Source: Thiohalocapsa marina (lineage in GTDB: Bacteria > Pseudomonadota > Gammaproteobacteria > Chromatiales > Chromatiaceae). From it: a stretch of DNA of 50,549 bases. Positions within the stretch are counted from its first letter, which is position 1. Each line of letters starts with the position of its first letter. This document shows positions 27,681 to 36,439 of the stretch, one piece after another. Location: contig NZ_VWXX01000028.1 of the NCBI RefSeq assembly GCF_008632335.1, positions 1-50,549 of the forward strand. Direction: 5' to 3'. The notes under the pieces were generated by a model. The model did no database searches. It was not told the origin of the DNA and saw only the letters and a list, made by a program, of their open reading frames with translations. Both the position numbers and the translations under genes were made by a program.

Positions 27681-29776
27681 GCGCCTTTGACCAGCTCCAC
27701 CCGGCACTCCAGCACCACATCGTCAATAGTCTCGGCTGGAAGCGGCTGCGTCCGCTGCAGGAGGCGACCATCGTGCCCGGTTTACGGGGCGAGCATGCCA
27801 TCCTCCTGGCGCCCACCGCCGGTGGCAAGACCGAGGCGGCGATCTTTCCTGTGCTGTCGCGGATGCTGAGCGAGCACTGGCAGGGCTTGAGCGTTCTCTA
27901 TGTCTGTCCGATCAAGGCGCTGCTGAATAATCTCGAGCAACGCCTGGCCTATTATGCGGGACTGCTGGGGCGCCGGGTCGCCCTCTGGCATGGGGATGTC
28001 AGCCCCTCCAGGAAGTCCAGGCTGGTGGTCGACCCCCCGGATATCCTGCTGACCACGCCGGAGTCTCTGGAAGTGATGCTGGTGTCGCGACGCATCGACC
28101 ACTGGCTGTTCTTCGCCCATCTGCAGACCCTGATTATCGACGAGGTGCATGCCTTCGCCGGGGACGATCGTGGCTGGCACCTGATGTACCTGCTGGAACG
28201 CTTGTCGCGCATTGCTGGGCGTGAGCTGCAGCGGCTCGGGTTGTCGGCGACGGTGGGGAATCCGGAACGATTGCGCGACTGGCTGACGCATGGCTGTGAG
28301 CGGCCGGGCCATGTCCTGAAGCCACCGGCGGAGACGGGTCTCCAGCCCGAGGTCGAACTGGATTGGGTCGGCACCCTGAAAAATGCGGCCATCGTGATCT
28401 CGCGGCTGCACCGAGGTGAGAAACGCCTGGTCTTTTGCGACAGCCGGGCCAGGGTCGAGCAGCTGGCGGTGGAGTTGCGGGCCTTGGGCGTCGATACCTA
28501 TGTGTCCCACAGTTGCCTGAGCCTGGAGGAGCGCACCGCCGCCGAGAAGGCATTCAGCGCCGGCAGCAATTGCGTCATCGTGGCCACCAGCACGCTGGAG
28601 TTGGGCATCGATGTCGGTGATCTGGATCGGGTGATTCAGATCGATGCACCGGCGACGGTCTCCTCCTTTCTGCAACGGATCGGCCGAACCGGGCGCCGCG
28701 CCGGCACCTCGCGCAATTGCCTGTTTCTGATCACCCGAGAGGCCGCCTTTCTCCAGGCCGCCGCCTTGCTGCAGCTCTGGTCCGAAGGTTTTGTGGAGCC
28801 CATTCGCCCGCCTCCGTTACCGCTGCATATCCTGGCCCAGCAGCTCATGGGGCTGGCCTTGCAGGAATCGAGCATCACGCGGGCCGATTGGCGGTCCTGG
28901 TTGCCGAGCCTGCCCGGGCTGGATGGACTGGCAGAGGCGCGGCTCGACGCTGTGCTGGACCACATGCTGGAGACTGGCATCCTGCATGAGGATCAGGGCT
29001 TGATCAGCATGGGGGCAGCGGGGGAGCAGCGGTTTGGACCCAAGAATTACTTGGCGCTGTTCTCGGTCTTCCTGTCGCCACCGCTGGTCAAGGTGTTTCA
29101 CGGACGCCAGGAGATCGGTGAGGTGGATCAGCGCTCCTTTGCCGTGAAACAGGAAGGACCAGCCGTCATCGTGCTGGCCGGTCGGCATTGGCAAACCCGA
29201 TACATCGACTGGACGCGACGGATCGCTTATGTCGAGCCGTCAGAGCACAAGGGGCGGTCGCAATGGCTCAGCAGCGGTCAGCCGATGCACTTCGACATGG
29301 CGCAGGCGGTACCCCGGGTGATGCTGCAGCCGGAGCCACCGGCCCGGTTTTCCCGCCGGGCGCTGGAGATGCTGGAGACGTTGAAACTGAGCTTCGACTG
29401 GGTTGAGCAGGGCAAAACCCAGCTGGAGTTTGCCGACCAGGAAACCGCTGTCTGGTGGACCTTTGGCGGAAAGTTGATCAATGCGGTGATCGCGAATCAA
29501 TTGGCGAGGATCGCCGACAAGCTGACTGCTGATGATTTCTGCGTTGGCATGCATGGGTTCAGCCATGCCGGGGCAATCATCGATGCCGTCAGGGCCCTGC
29601 AAGCACAAGGGGCTGACGCCTATGCCGTGCCTTTGGATGAGGATTTTATCGGGGCATTGAAGTTTGGGGCCTGTTTGAGTCCGCAGGCCATGGATGACGA
29701 ATTGTCGGCTCGCTATGATGATCGCGATGGGTACCGTGCAATCATGATGCTACCGATGGTTGTTGTCCGTCATTGA
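27677..29776 (+). CDS. brxHI: BREX Lhr-like helicase BrxHI
   Basis: The 699-aa superfamily 2 helicase has motif I APTAGGKT with Lys51, motif II DEVH at 155-158 in place of DEAH, motif III LSATVGNP, and motif VI QRIGRTGRR near residue 335. The Lhr-like C-terminal extension differs from RecQ or Cas3. It is the last gene of the type 2 BREX set. No intrinsic terminator is visible in the 110 bp before the convergent small ORF. Confidence 0.92.
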   Translation: MSAFDQLHPALQHHIVNSLGWKRLRPLQEATIVPGLRGEHAILLAPTAGGKTEAAIFPVLSRMLSEHWQGLSVLYVCPIKALLNNLEQRLAYYAGLLGRRVALWHGDVSPSRKSRLVVDPPDILLTTPESLEVMLVSRRIDHWLFFAHLQTLIIDEVHAFAGDDRGWHLMYLLERLSRIAGRELQRLGLSATVGNPERLRDWLTHGCERPGHVLKPPAETGLQPEVELDWVGTLKNAAIVISRLHRGEKRLVFCDSRARVEQLAVELRALGVDTYVSHSCLSLEERTAAEKAFSAGSNCVIVATSTLELGIDVGDLDRVIQIDAPATVSSFLQRIGRTGRRAGTSRNCLFLITREAAFLQAAALLQLWSEGFVEPIRPPPLPLHILAQQLMGLALQESSITRADWRSWLPSLPGLDGLAEARLDAVLDHMLETGILHEDQGLISMGAAGEQRFGPKNYLALFSVFLSPPLVKVFHGRQEIGEVDQRSFAVKQEGPAVIVLAGRHWQTRYIDWTRRIAYVEPSEHKGRSQWLSSGQPMHFDMAQAVPRVMLQPEPPARFSRRALEMLETLKLSFDWVEQGKTQLEFADQETAVWWTFGGKLINAVIANQLARIADKLTADDFCVGMHGFSHAGAIIDAVRALQAQGADAYAVPLDEDFIGALKFGACLSPQAMDDELSARYDDRDGYRAIMMLPMVVVRH

Positions 29777-29888
29777 TGAACCCCAGATCCTCCCCTCCCA
29801 CACCACAGGGGCCAATAAATCGCTTTCACCTGTGCAACCCCTTTGTGCGGAAAACGGCTACTCAGACGCCATGCCCCGATCAAGAACC

Positions 29889-30281
29889 CTAGGCATCGCG
29901 CAGAATGGCCGCCATGTCCTCCTCGGTCACCGGCAGCGTCAGCACCGCATGCAGCACAAAGCGCTCGGCGAGCAGGGGGACGTACTGAGTCTGCGCCTTG
30001 TCGACCAGCACGATCACGCGCGCCGCCGGTGCCGTGGCGCGCAGACTCGCAAGGAATACATCCAGATTGCTGACATTGGCGCCGGCGTAGTTGTTGCCGA
30101 AGCCGTAGAAGAACTCCGCCACCACCCAGTCGGGCATGGTCCGCTTGAGCGCCTTCAATGCCTTGCGCTGGGAGGGCAGGCGCACCTGCTGGATGCCCAG
30201 GCGCTGGCAGAGCCCCTCCAGCCGCGGGTGGGCGGGGGATTCGATGATGGAGAACAGGATCTTGTCCGCTGTGGAACTCAT
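29889..30281 (-). CDS. Hypothetical protein, receiver-like fold possible
   Basis: Not recognised. The 130-aa protein begins at ATG 30281. Alternating hydrophobic strands and helices (KILFSIIES, PDWVVAEFFYG, AARVIVLVDKAQ, LHAVLTLPVTEEDM) resemble a CheY-like doubly wound fold, but the acidic pocket and the conserved Lys are not convincing, so it would be a pseudo-receiver. It is convergent with the BREX operon and upstream of nothing obvious. The amino-acid pattern and codon use look like host genes. Confidence 0.6.
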   Translation of the reverse strand: MSSTADKILFSIIESPAHPRLEGLCQRLGIQQVRLPSQRKALKALKRTMPDWVVAEFFYGFGNNYAGANVSNLDVFLASLRATAPAARVIVLVDKAQTQYVPLLAERFVLHAVLTLPVTEEDMAAILRDA

Positions 30282-30475
30282 GGTACGCCCAGGAGCGCCG
30301 TCGCCTTGTCGCAGTACCTGGGGGACGTGTAAGCCCGCAGGGTAATCCGGCAAGCCCTGGGTGCAACCCTAGGCAATACCTTGGACGAGTTCATCGTGAG
30401 GGGGAAGTACGGGATGGCTGTTGCGGTCATGTGCGCCAATCAGGCATTGGCGCAGACCGTACAGATAGATTTCAG

Positions 30476-30552
<77 letters not shown>

Positions 30553-30564
30553 TCTGAGCTTCGC

Positions 30565-30593
30565 AGTATACTGCTGCTTTGTCTGGTGCGCAA
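30565..30593 (-). promoter_or_regulatory. Sigma-70 promoter of the tRNA-fMet gene
   Basis: On the minus strand TTGCGC (complement of 30588-30593) and TATACT (complement of 30565-30570) are separated by exactly 17 nt. The tRNA 5' end is 12 nt after the -10 hexamer. It has the form expected for a strong tRNA promoter. Confidence 0.75.
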
Positions 30594-30635
30594 GGGTTTG
30601 TGCGATTTTTTTGCCCTTGCGGTTCGCCGCGGTTG

Positions 30636-31496
30636 TCACTCGTAGATGAGTTCGGACCAGCGGCCCTGGTCGATCATGCGCCGTTTCAAGGCGCTCCAGT
30701 CATCGTCGCTGCCGAGCTTCTCGGCCATGACCTTGTCGAAGACCCGCGCGATCTTCTCCAGACCGGACAGGAAGACGTGGGTATTGGGCGCCTGGATCAG
30801 GCTCAGCGCATCTTCGGCATTCTGGTTGATGCCCTGCGCCAGGGCCTCGGACGAGGTCATGAGCGGCCGTGTACCCAGGGCCTTGAAGGCCTTGAAGGTC
30901 TTCTCGTCGTAGTAGTTGGCCAGATCGCTGGTTTCGTCGTTGGCGTACATCAGGTCCAGACCGCTACGACCGCCGTAATAGAGACGGACCTGGCCCTGCC
31001 AGTCGCCGCGGCGCTCGTAGATCAACTGGGCGAAGGCGCGGAAGGGCGCAATGCCGGTGCCGGTGCCGATCATGAGCAGGTTCGCGGTATTGTCCTGCGG
31101 CAGTTTGAACGGGCTGTGATACGGGCCGCTGATGGTGAGCTCGGCGCCTGGCCCGGCATCGCAGAGGTAGTTCGAGGCGATGCCCGGGTAGCGCTCGCCG
31201 CTGATCTCGTCCACGTAGAAACAGCGGCGCACCAGCAGGTCGATATCGACACCGTCGCTGCCGGGCAGATTGCGCGCGTTGGCGATGGAGTAGCGACGCA
31301 GGTGGTAGGGGTTGCCGAAGGGATGCGGTCCCGGCACCAGCACGCCGATGCTCTGGCCCTCGACGAACTGGAAGGCCGGGTCGAGTACCTGCAGCTTGAT
31401 GTGGCGCACCTCTGCGGTGTTGTCCGGCGTGATGCGCTGCGAGTCCTTGATTACCGCCTGGGTGGTCGGGCCGATGTTGGCCGGGGCTTCAGTCAT
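30636..31496 (-). CDS. Plant-type ferredoxin-NADP+ reductase
   Basis: The 286-aa flavoprotein has FAD-binding RRYSIAN in the N-terminal barrel and an NADP-domain GTGTGIAPFR near residue 145. The C-terminus, ELIYE, places an aromatic residue one from the end, like the stacking tyrosine of plant-type FNRs. It transfers electrons between ferredoxin and NADP(H). It is the last gene of the rnf/POR cluster, separated from it by a 150-bp palindromic repeat region, so ferredoxin reduced by POR could feed NADPH, or the reverse. Stand-alone FNR of the bacterial Fpr type is shorter (about 250-260 aa). Confidence 0.9.
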   Translation of the reverse strand: MTEAPANIGPTTQAVIKDSQRITPDNTAEVRHIKLQVLDPAFQFVEGQSIGVLVPGPHPFGNPYHLRRYSIANARNLPGSDGVDIDLLVRRCFYVDEISGERYPGIASNYLCDAGPGAELTISGPYHSPFKLPQDNTANLLMIGTGTGIAPFRAFAQLIYERRGDWQGQVRLYYGGRSGLDLMYANDETSDLANYYDEKTFKAFKALGTRPLMTSSEALAQGINQNAEDALSLIQAPNTHVFLSGLEKIARVFDKVMAEKLGSDDDWSALKRRMIDQGRWSELIYE

Positions 31497-31534
31497 GATG
31501 TCTCGACTCCTGGTGAGCGTGATAAGTCGATGAA

Positions 31535-31632
31535 ACTAACCGCAGAGGTGCAGAGAACGCAGAGGGCAGGAATGATTCGACGGAGTCCCTGTCTTGCCTC
31601 TGTCGGCTTTAGGTCTCTGCGGGGTAAAGTTT
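31535..31632. repeat. CCGCAGAGG inverted repeat, copy 2
   Basis: AACCGCAGAGGTGCAGAGAA on the left and its imperfect inverse (CTCTGCGGGGT) on the right enclose about 50 bp. It is a diverged copy of the elements at about 10323 and 33103. It lies between the small rnf-linked protein and the FNR gene. Confidence 0.65.
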
Positions 31633-31647
31633 TCGGGGCCTGGCGAG

Positions 31648-31830
31648 TCAACAACCGCCACCGCTGGAGCGTTCGCAGTGGCCGCTGCCGCAGGAGCAGC
31701 CGCCGCCCTCGGGGCGATAGGGCCCGAGCTCCGGGTGCTGGCGCGCGAAGCGGGCATAGCGCTGCTGCACCCAGACCCAGCCCGCGAGCACGGTGAAGAT
31801 GATCAGCACGGCAAGTGCGAGCTTAGCCAA
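31648..31830 (-). CDS. Small membrane protein with Cys-rich tail, rnf-linked
   Basis: The 60-aa protein starts at TTG 31830. A GGGAGG lies 5 nt upstream, and the start overlaps the rnfA TAA stop. Residues 2-22 form one hydrophobic helix. A basic/polar stretch QQRYARFARQHPEL follows, and the tail contains CSCGSGHC and a terminal Cys (four Cys in 14 residues). Family not recognised. It is placed like a late accessory gene of the rnf operon. The layout (one TM helix then a Cys cluster) resembles NqrM, the maturation factor that supplies iron to the membrane Fe-S centre of Na+-NQR. RnfA/RnfE carry the homologous centre, so a maturation role is a reasonable inference only. Confidence 0.72.
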   Translation of the reverse strand: MAKLALAVLIIFTVLAGWVWVQQRYARFARQHPELGPYRPEGGGCSCGSGHCERSSGGGC

Positions 31831-32413
31831 CGGAGCCTCCCAGGCCGGCAAAGCCCATGAAGGCCAGCGACAGCAGGCCCGCCAGCATCAGGCTCATGGC
31901 CGCGCCCTGGCTCACGTCCGGCACCCGCGCCAGCTCCAGCTTCTCGCGCAGACCGGCCATCAGCATCAGGGCCAGCATGAAGCCGACGCCAGCGCCCAGC
32001 GCATAGACCAGGCTCTGGACGAAGCTGTATTCCTTGGCGGTCTGGAACAGGGCCAGACCCAGGATGGCGCAGTTGGTGGTGATCAGCGGCAGGAAGATGC
32101 CAAGGGAGCGGAACAGCGCCGGGCTGAAGCGCTTGACGAACATCTCCACCAGCTGCACCGCCGAGGCGATGACAGCGATGTAGCAGATCAGGCGCAGGAA
32201 CTCCAGCTCCAGCTCGGTCAGCAACCAGTTGATGCCGTAGGCGGCGGCCGAGCTGACCAGCATCACGAACATGGTTGCCAGACCCATGTTCCATGCGGTC
32301 TCCTTCTTGGCCGAGACGCCGAGGAATGGACAGATGCCCAGAAACAGCGCCAGCACGAAGTTGTTGACGATGGCGGCGTTGAGAAAAATGGAGTAGAGGG
32401 ATTCAGCCTGCAT
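31823..32413 (-). CDS. rnfA: Rnf complex subunit RnfA
   Basis: The 196-aa integral membrane protein is almost wholly hydrophobic, with about six helices. It shows typical RnfA/NqrE sequence: IFLNAAIVNNFVLALFLGICPFLGVS near the N-terminus and NCAILGLALFQ in the middle, where conserved Cys residues bind the shared intramembrane Fe-S centre with RnfE. The start overlaps rnfE by 11 nt. It is part of the ion-pumping ferredoxin:NAD+ oxidoreductase. Confidence 0.94.
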   Translation of the reverse strand: MQAESLYSIFLNAAIVNNFVLALFLGICPFLGVSAKKETAWNMGLATMFVMLVSSAAAYGINWLLTELELEFLRLICYIAVIASAVQLVEMFVKRFSPALFRSLGIFLPLITTNCAILGLALFQTAKEYSFVQSLVYALGAGVGFMLALMLMAGLREKLELARVPDVSQGAAMSLMLAGLLSLAFMGFAGLGGSVG

Positions 32414-33065
32414 TGGCGGGGACTCCGGCGTGTTGCAGGGCCTTGCGCTCCTTGCGCAGGCGCAGCCAGTTGAATAGCAGCAGCCAGGTGCCGAGCACGA
32501 AGAAGCCTCCCGGCGGCAGGATCATGACCACCCAGGGCTGGAAGTTCTCGCCGAACAGCGGGATGCCAAGCAGGGTGCCGTTGCCCAGTACCTCGCGCAC
32601 GGTGCCGAGGGAGAGCAGGGCAATGGTGAAGCCGGCGCCCATGCCCAGGCTGTTGATCAGGGTGGTGTGCAGACGCTGCTTGGAGGCATAGGCCTCGGCG
32701 CGGCCCAGGATGACGCAATTGGCGACGATGAGCTGGATGAAGGCCCCCAGCGCCGCATACAGCTCCAGGCTGATGGCCTGGATGCCGTAGTCGACGATGG
32801 TGACGAAGGTGGCGATGATGACGATGTAACTGGCGATGCGTACCTGCTTGGGGATCCAGTTGCGCAGCAGCGACACCAGCACGCTTGAGCAGACCAGCAC
32901 GAAGGTGGTGGCCAGCCCCATGGCCAGGGCGTTCATCGTGGTGTTGGTCACCGCCAGCACCGGGCACATGCCGAGCAGCATCACGAACACCGGGTTCTCG
33001 CGCCAGAGCCCGCGGACAAAGGTGTCCAGGCTCAGGTTCTCGGTGGTGTTGGGCAGGTTAGCCAT
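32403..33065 (-). CDS. rnfE: Rnf complex subunit RnfE
   Basis: The 220-aa inner-membrane protein is a paralogue of RnfA with opposite topology. Landmarks are NPVFVMLLGMCPVLAVTNTT at the N-terminus and LIVANCVILGRAEAYAS in the middle, again with the Cys-containing turns. A cytoplasmic basic C-terminus (LRLRKERKALQ) follows the last helix. The gene is separated from rnfG by a 150-bp region holding a palindromic repeat. Confidence 0.94.
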   Translation of the reverse strand: MANLPNTTENLSLDTFVRGLWRENPVFVMLLGMCPVLAVTNTTMNALAMGLATTFVLVCSSVLVSLLRNWIPKQVRIASYIVIIATFVTIVDYGIQAISLELYAALGAFIQLIVANCVILGRAEAYASKQRLHTTLINSLGMGAGFTIALLSLGTVREVLGNGTLLGIPLFGENFQPWVVMILPPGGFFVLGTWLLLFNWLRLRKERKALQHAGVPANAG

Positions 33066-33102
33066 GACTCACCTTGTACTCATCTTGTATGGATAACTGT
33101 AT

Positions 33103-33206
33103 CAACCACAGAGGCGCAGAGGGCGCGGAGGGAAGACCAGAGGAATGCGTACTGCTTTGCTCTGCGTGTTTCTCTGTGTTCTCTGCGTCTTTGCGGTTTT
33201 CTTTCA
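33103..33206. repeat. CCGCAGAGG inverted repeat, copy 3
   Basis: AACCACAGAGGCGCAGAGGG at left pairs with CTCTGCGTCTTTGCGGTTTT at right, arms of about 25-28 bp with several mismatches. It lies inside the rnf operon between rnfG and rnfE, so transcription must read through it. Confidence 0.68.
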
Positions 33207-33217
33207 GACGTCGCGCG

Positions 33218-33910
33218 TCAAGGACGCGGTGTCGCCGCACTTAGCACGTCGCGGTCGCGCTGTATGACCGGGACGATCTGTTGCGCGGACTGGTTCAGTG
33301 CCCGTGCCATGGCATTGCCGGAGATGGTGGCGCCGGAGATGCCGTCGATCTGCCAGGGCTCGGTCTTGGTGCCGTGCTTGACCAGCACGATGGCATTGGC
33401 CAGGCCCGTCCCTGCGGCATTCAGCCGGGCATCCAGGGCCTCGAAGTTCTGCAGAAAGGCCGGGTCGGTGTCGATCTTGTCCCCAAGCCCCGGCGTCTCG
33501 GTGGAGCGCAGCACCTTGCTGCCGATGATGCAGGCACAGGCCGGGTCGTAACCGAACAGGAATTCGATGATGTCCTGATAGCCCCGTGCCGCCGCCGGGA
33601 AGGCCACGCCCCGTAGCGTGCCGTCGGCATTGAAGCCCGCAAACAGCCGCAGACCTTCGGTGCCAGCGTCCGCCGGTGACAGCCCGGCATCGGTGAGCCG
33701 CAGATCGACCTTGGTGACCGCGCCAGGCAGCACCTCGAACACTGCCTGCTCGGTCAGCACGCGCTGGTTCTCGGCGATGATGGGCTTGGTGTACTGATAG
33801 ATCAGCACCACCAGCAGGCCGGACAACAGGGCGATGCCGGCGAGGGTGCGCAGCATGGCCCAGCTCGGTGTGGCCGGCTGTTGGGCCTGGACTTCGACCT
33901 TGATGTTCAT
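33218..33910 (-). CDS. rnfG: Rnf complex subunit RnfG (covalent FMN)
   Basis: The 230-aa protein has one N-terminal TM helix (AMLRTLAGIALLSGLLVVLIYQ) and a periplasmic FMN domain. The flavinylation motif is SGAT in DGISGATISGNA, with Thr195 as the predicted phosphoester-linked residue. The gene begins 4 nt after the rnfD stop. An ApbE-type flavin transferase is needed for attachment but is not in this window. Confidence 0.93.
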   Translation of the reverse strand: MNIKVEVQAQQPATPSWAMLRTLAGIALLSGLLVVLIYQYTKPIIAENQRVLTEQAVFEVLPGAVTKVDLRLTDAGLSPADAGTEGLRLFAGFNADGTLRGVAFPAAARGYQDIIEFLFGYDPACACIIGSKVLRSTETPGLGDKIDTDPAFLQNFEALDARLNAAGTGLANAIVLVKHGTKTEPWQIDGISGATISGNAMARALNQSAQQIVPVIQRDRDVLSAATPRP

Positions 33911-33914
33911 GGCG

Positions 33915-34967
33915 TTATTTCACCTTGCGCGACTGCTTGACCGCGCCATAGACCTTGGGCTGGGTCCAGCTGGAGATCAGCGGTGCCGCGGCGTTGGCGA
34001 GCAGGATGGCATACATGACGCCCTCCACCAGGCCACCGAACAGTCGAATGATCACGGTCAGTGCGCCAATGAAGACGCCATAGATGACCATGCCGCTGAC
34101 GGTGACCGGTGAACCCACAAGATCGCTGGCCATGAACCAGGCACCGAGCATCAGACCGCCGGTGAACAGCACGAAACCGGGGCTGGGGTTGGCACTGCTG
34201 TCCAGCAGCCAGAACGGCAGCGCGGTGAGGGCGGCGCCGGCCATCACCGCCACCGGGATGCGCCAGTCCAGCACGCGCTTGAACGCCAGCCAGAGCCCGC
34301 AGAGCAGGATCAGCAGGGCGGAGGTCTCGCCGGCGGAGCCGGCGATCATGCCGGTGAAGACCTCGGTCACGGGCGGCTCGATCTGCTGGAACTTCTGCAG
34401 CGCCAGCGGGGTCGCCCCGGACCAGGCGTCCAGTTGTAGTCCGGCGATCCAGTCCGCCACCGGGACGGGTTGCATGAAGGGCATGGTCAGGGTCGAGGGG
34501 ATGACCTCGGTGAAACGCCCGGGTGCAAAGGCCGGCGTCCAGGTGGTGATGGCCACCGGGAAGGCCGCCTGCACGAAGGCGCGGCCGACCAGGGCCGCGT
34601 TCATGACATTGAAGCCGAGCCCGCCGAACAGCGCCTTTCCCAGCGCCACACCGACGAAGGCCGCCACCGCCGCCATCCACAACGGGAAGCCCGGCGGCAG
34701 GGTCAGGGCCAGCAGGATGCCGGTGATGACCACGGACCAGTCCGTCAGGGTATTGCCCTGACCGCTCAACCGTGCGAACAGCCACTCGGTGGCCATGGCC
34801 ACGGCGGTGGTGGTAAGGATCAAGAGCAGGGCACTGAGGCCGAACTGATAGATCGAGAAGGCACAGATCGGCAGCAACGCGATGACCACGCTGCGCATGA
34901 TGCGATCCACGCTCATGGCCCGCTTCAGGTGCGGGGAGGTCCGGATCTCGATGGGCTTAGCGGGCAT
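33915..34967 (-). CDS. rnfD: Rnf complex subunit RnfD (covalent FMN)
   Basis: The 350-aa multi-spanning membrane protein has a flavinylation site in DAWSGATPLAL (SGAT, Thr186). It begins with RTSPHLKRAMSVDRIMRSVVIALLP, characteristic of the RnfD/NqrB family. It is tightly coupled to rnfG downstream, and rnfC ends 86 bp upstream. Confidence 0.94.
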   Translation of the reverse strand: MPAKPIEIRTSPHLKRAMSVDRIMRSVVIALLPICAFSIYQFGLSALLLILTTTAVAMATEWLFARLSGQGNTLTDWSVVITGILLALTLPPGFPLWMAAVAAFVGVALGKALFGGLGFNVMNAALVGRAFVQAAFPVAITTWTPAFAPGRFTEVIPSTLTMPFMQPVPVADWIAGLQLDAWSGATPLALQKFQQIEPPVTEVFTGMIAGSAGETSALLILLCGLWLAFKRVLDWRIPVAVMAGAALTALPFWLLDSSANPSPGFVLFTGGLMLGAWFMASDLVGSPVTVSGMVIYGVFIGALTVIIRLFGGLVEGVMYAILLANAAAPLISSWTQPKVYGAVKQSRKVK

Positions 34968-35053
34968 GTTCGGGGGTCCTGTTCAGGGCCGGGCGCGGAG
35001 ACGTCAGCGCTGCCGGCTTGGCGGCCGGCGGCTGGAGGCTGTGGCCTTGCATC

Positions 35054-36424
35054 TCATCCATTCGCCAGATCCCTGTTGATCGACTTCGCAATGCGAAAGT
35101 ACTGGGTCAGCGGGATGTTTGACGGACAGACATAGGCGCAGCAGCCGCACTCGAAACATTGATCCAGATTGAACTCTTCGGCCATGCGCGGGTACTGGCG
35201 GGCCTGGGCCAGCTCACCGAGCATGGACGGGTTGAGCGAAATGGGGCAGGCCTTCAGGCACTCGCCGCACTTGATGCAGGGGTAGACCTTGCGCTGGTGC
35301 AGGTCAGGGTCTTCCTGCCGCAGCGCCACCACTCCCGACACGGCCTTGGTCACCGGCACATCCAGCGAGGCGACGGCCATGCCCATCATCGGGCCGCCCA
35401 GGATCACCTCGCCGACGTCGTCGGCGAGCCCCACCTGCTCTAGCAGGAAGCGCACCGGCGTGCCGATGGGCACCATGAAGTTGCCCGGATGCTCCACGGC
35501 GGGGCCGCTCACGGTGACCACGCGCTCGATGAGCCCGCGGCCCTTGGGCAGCAGGTCGCCCATCTGCGCCAGGGTGCCGACGTTGTAGACGGCGACGCCG
35601 AGATCCGCCGGCAGGCCGCCCATCGGCACCTCCTTGCCGAGCAGGCTGCTGATCAGCATCTTCTCGGCGCCCTGGGGGTACTTGGTCTCAACGGCCTGGG
35701 CGGTGATGACCGATGCGGCGGACGGGTCGCGGGCCGCTTCCCCGGCCAGGTACTTGCGCAGGTGTGCCACGGCATCGAGCTTGTTGTCCTCGACGCCGAT
35801 GATGGCACGCTGGGCGCCGGTGGCCTTCATCGCCAGCCGGATACCGCGGAACAGCGCATCCGTCTGCTCGAGCATGATGCGGTGATCGCAGGTCAGGTAG
35901 GGCTCGCACTCGCAACCGTTGACGATGACGGTGTGGATCGTGCGGCCCTCCGGCGGGCGCATCTTCACATGGCTGGGGAAGGCCGCGCCCCCCAGGCCGA
36001 CCAGGCCGGCGTCCTGCACGGCGCTGATGATCGAATCCGGGGTCATGACCTCCAGGTCGCGCTCGAAGTCATAGAGCACCTGCTGGCTAGCAGCCTCGTA
36101 GACCTTGAGCCGGATGGCCGGCGCCTTCGGCCCCTCGGCGGTGGGCACCCGCTCGATGGCGCTGATGATGCCGGTGGCCGGCGCATGCATCGGCACGGAC
36201 ACGAATCCCTCGGCCCGCGCGATGGGCTCGCCGCGCACCACCTCCTGGCCCACCTTGACCAGGGGCACCGCTGGCGCACCCTTGTGCTGCGCCAGCGGAA
36301 TCACCAGCTCAGGCGCAAACGATAACCGGCGGATCGGCTTGTCCGCCGTCAGCTCCTTGTGCTCGACGGGATAGATGCCGTGCTCGAACGTCGGGTGGCG
36401 ATGGAAAAGGCTTTGAAGACCCAT
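35054..36424 (-). CDS. rnfC: Rnf complex subunit RnfC (NADH-binding)
   Basis: The 456-aa peripheral subunit has a GLGGAAFPSHVK nucleotide/flavin-binding segment near residue 140 and two 4Fe-4S motifs near the C-terminus, CIKCGECLKACP and CFECGCCAYVCP. It lacks the long alanine-rich C-terminal extension of E. coli RnfC and so resembles the compact form of anaerobes. A repeat-filled 120-bp gap separates it from the POR gene upstream. Confidence 0.95.
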   Translation of the reverse strand: MGLQSLFHRHPTFEHGIYPVEHKELTADKPIRRLSFAPELVIPLAQHKGAPAVPLVKVGQEVVRGEPIARAEGFVSVPMHAPATGIISAIERVPTAEGPKAPAIRLKVYEAASQQVLYDFERDLEVMTPDSIISAVQDAGLVGLGGAAFPSHVKMRPPEGRTIHTVIVNGCECEPYLTCDHRIMLEQTDALFRGIRLAMKATGAQRAIIGVEDNKLDAVAHLRKYLAGEAARDPSAASVITAQAVETKYPQGAEKMLISSLLGKEVPMGGLPADLGVAVYNVGTLAQMGDLLPKGRGLIERVVTVSGPAVEHPGNFMVPIGTPVRFLLEQVGLADDVGEVILGGPMMGMAVASLDVPVTKAVSGVVALRQEDPDLHQRKVYPCIKCGECLKACPISLNPSMLGELAQARQYPRMAEEFNLDQCFECGCCAYVCPSNIPLTQYFRIAKSINRDLANG

Positions 36425-36439
36425 GTGTGGCGTTCAGGT

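Noticed and set aside
29760-30332. 190-codon plus-strand ORF after brxHI
   Set aside because: It is opposite the small 130-aa protein and has composition like an antisense shadow.
11177-30374. CCCTAGGC occurs at about 11177, 29886 and 30367, flanking BREX
   Set aside because: It is only eight bases, no longer direct repeat surrounds it, and the third copy is outside the operon, so attachment sites are not supported.
30603-30640. Intrinsic terminator after the FNR gene
   Set aside because: GCGG-CGAA-CCGC on the minus strand is followed by A residues and not Ts, so it is not a canonical terminator in that direction.
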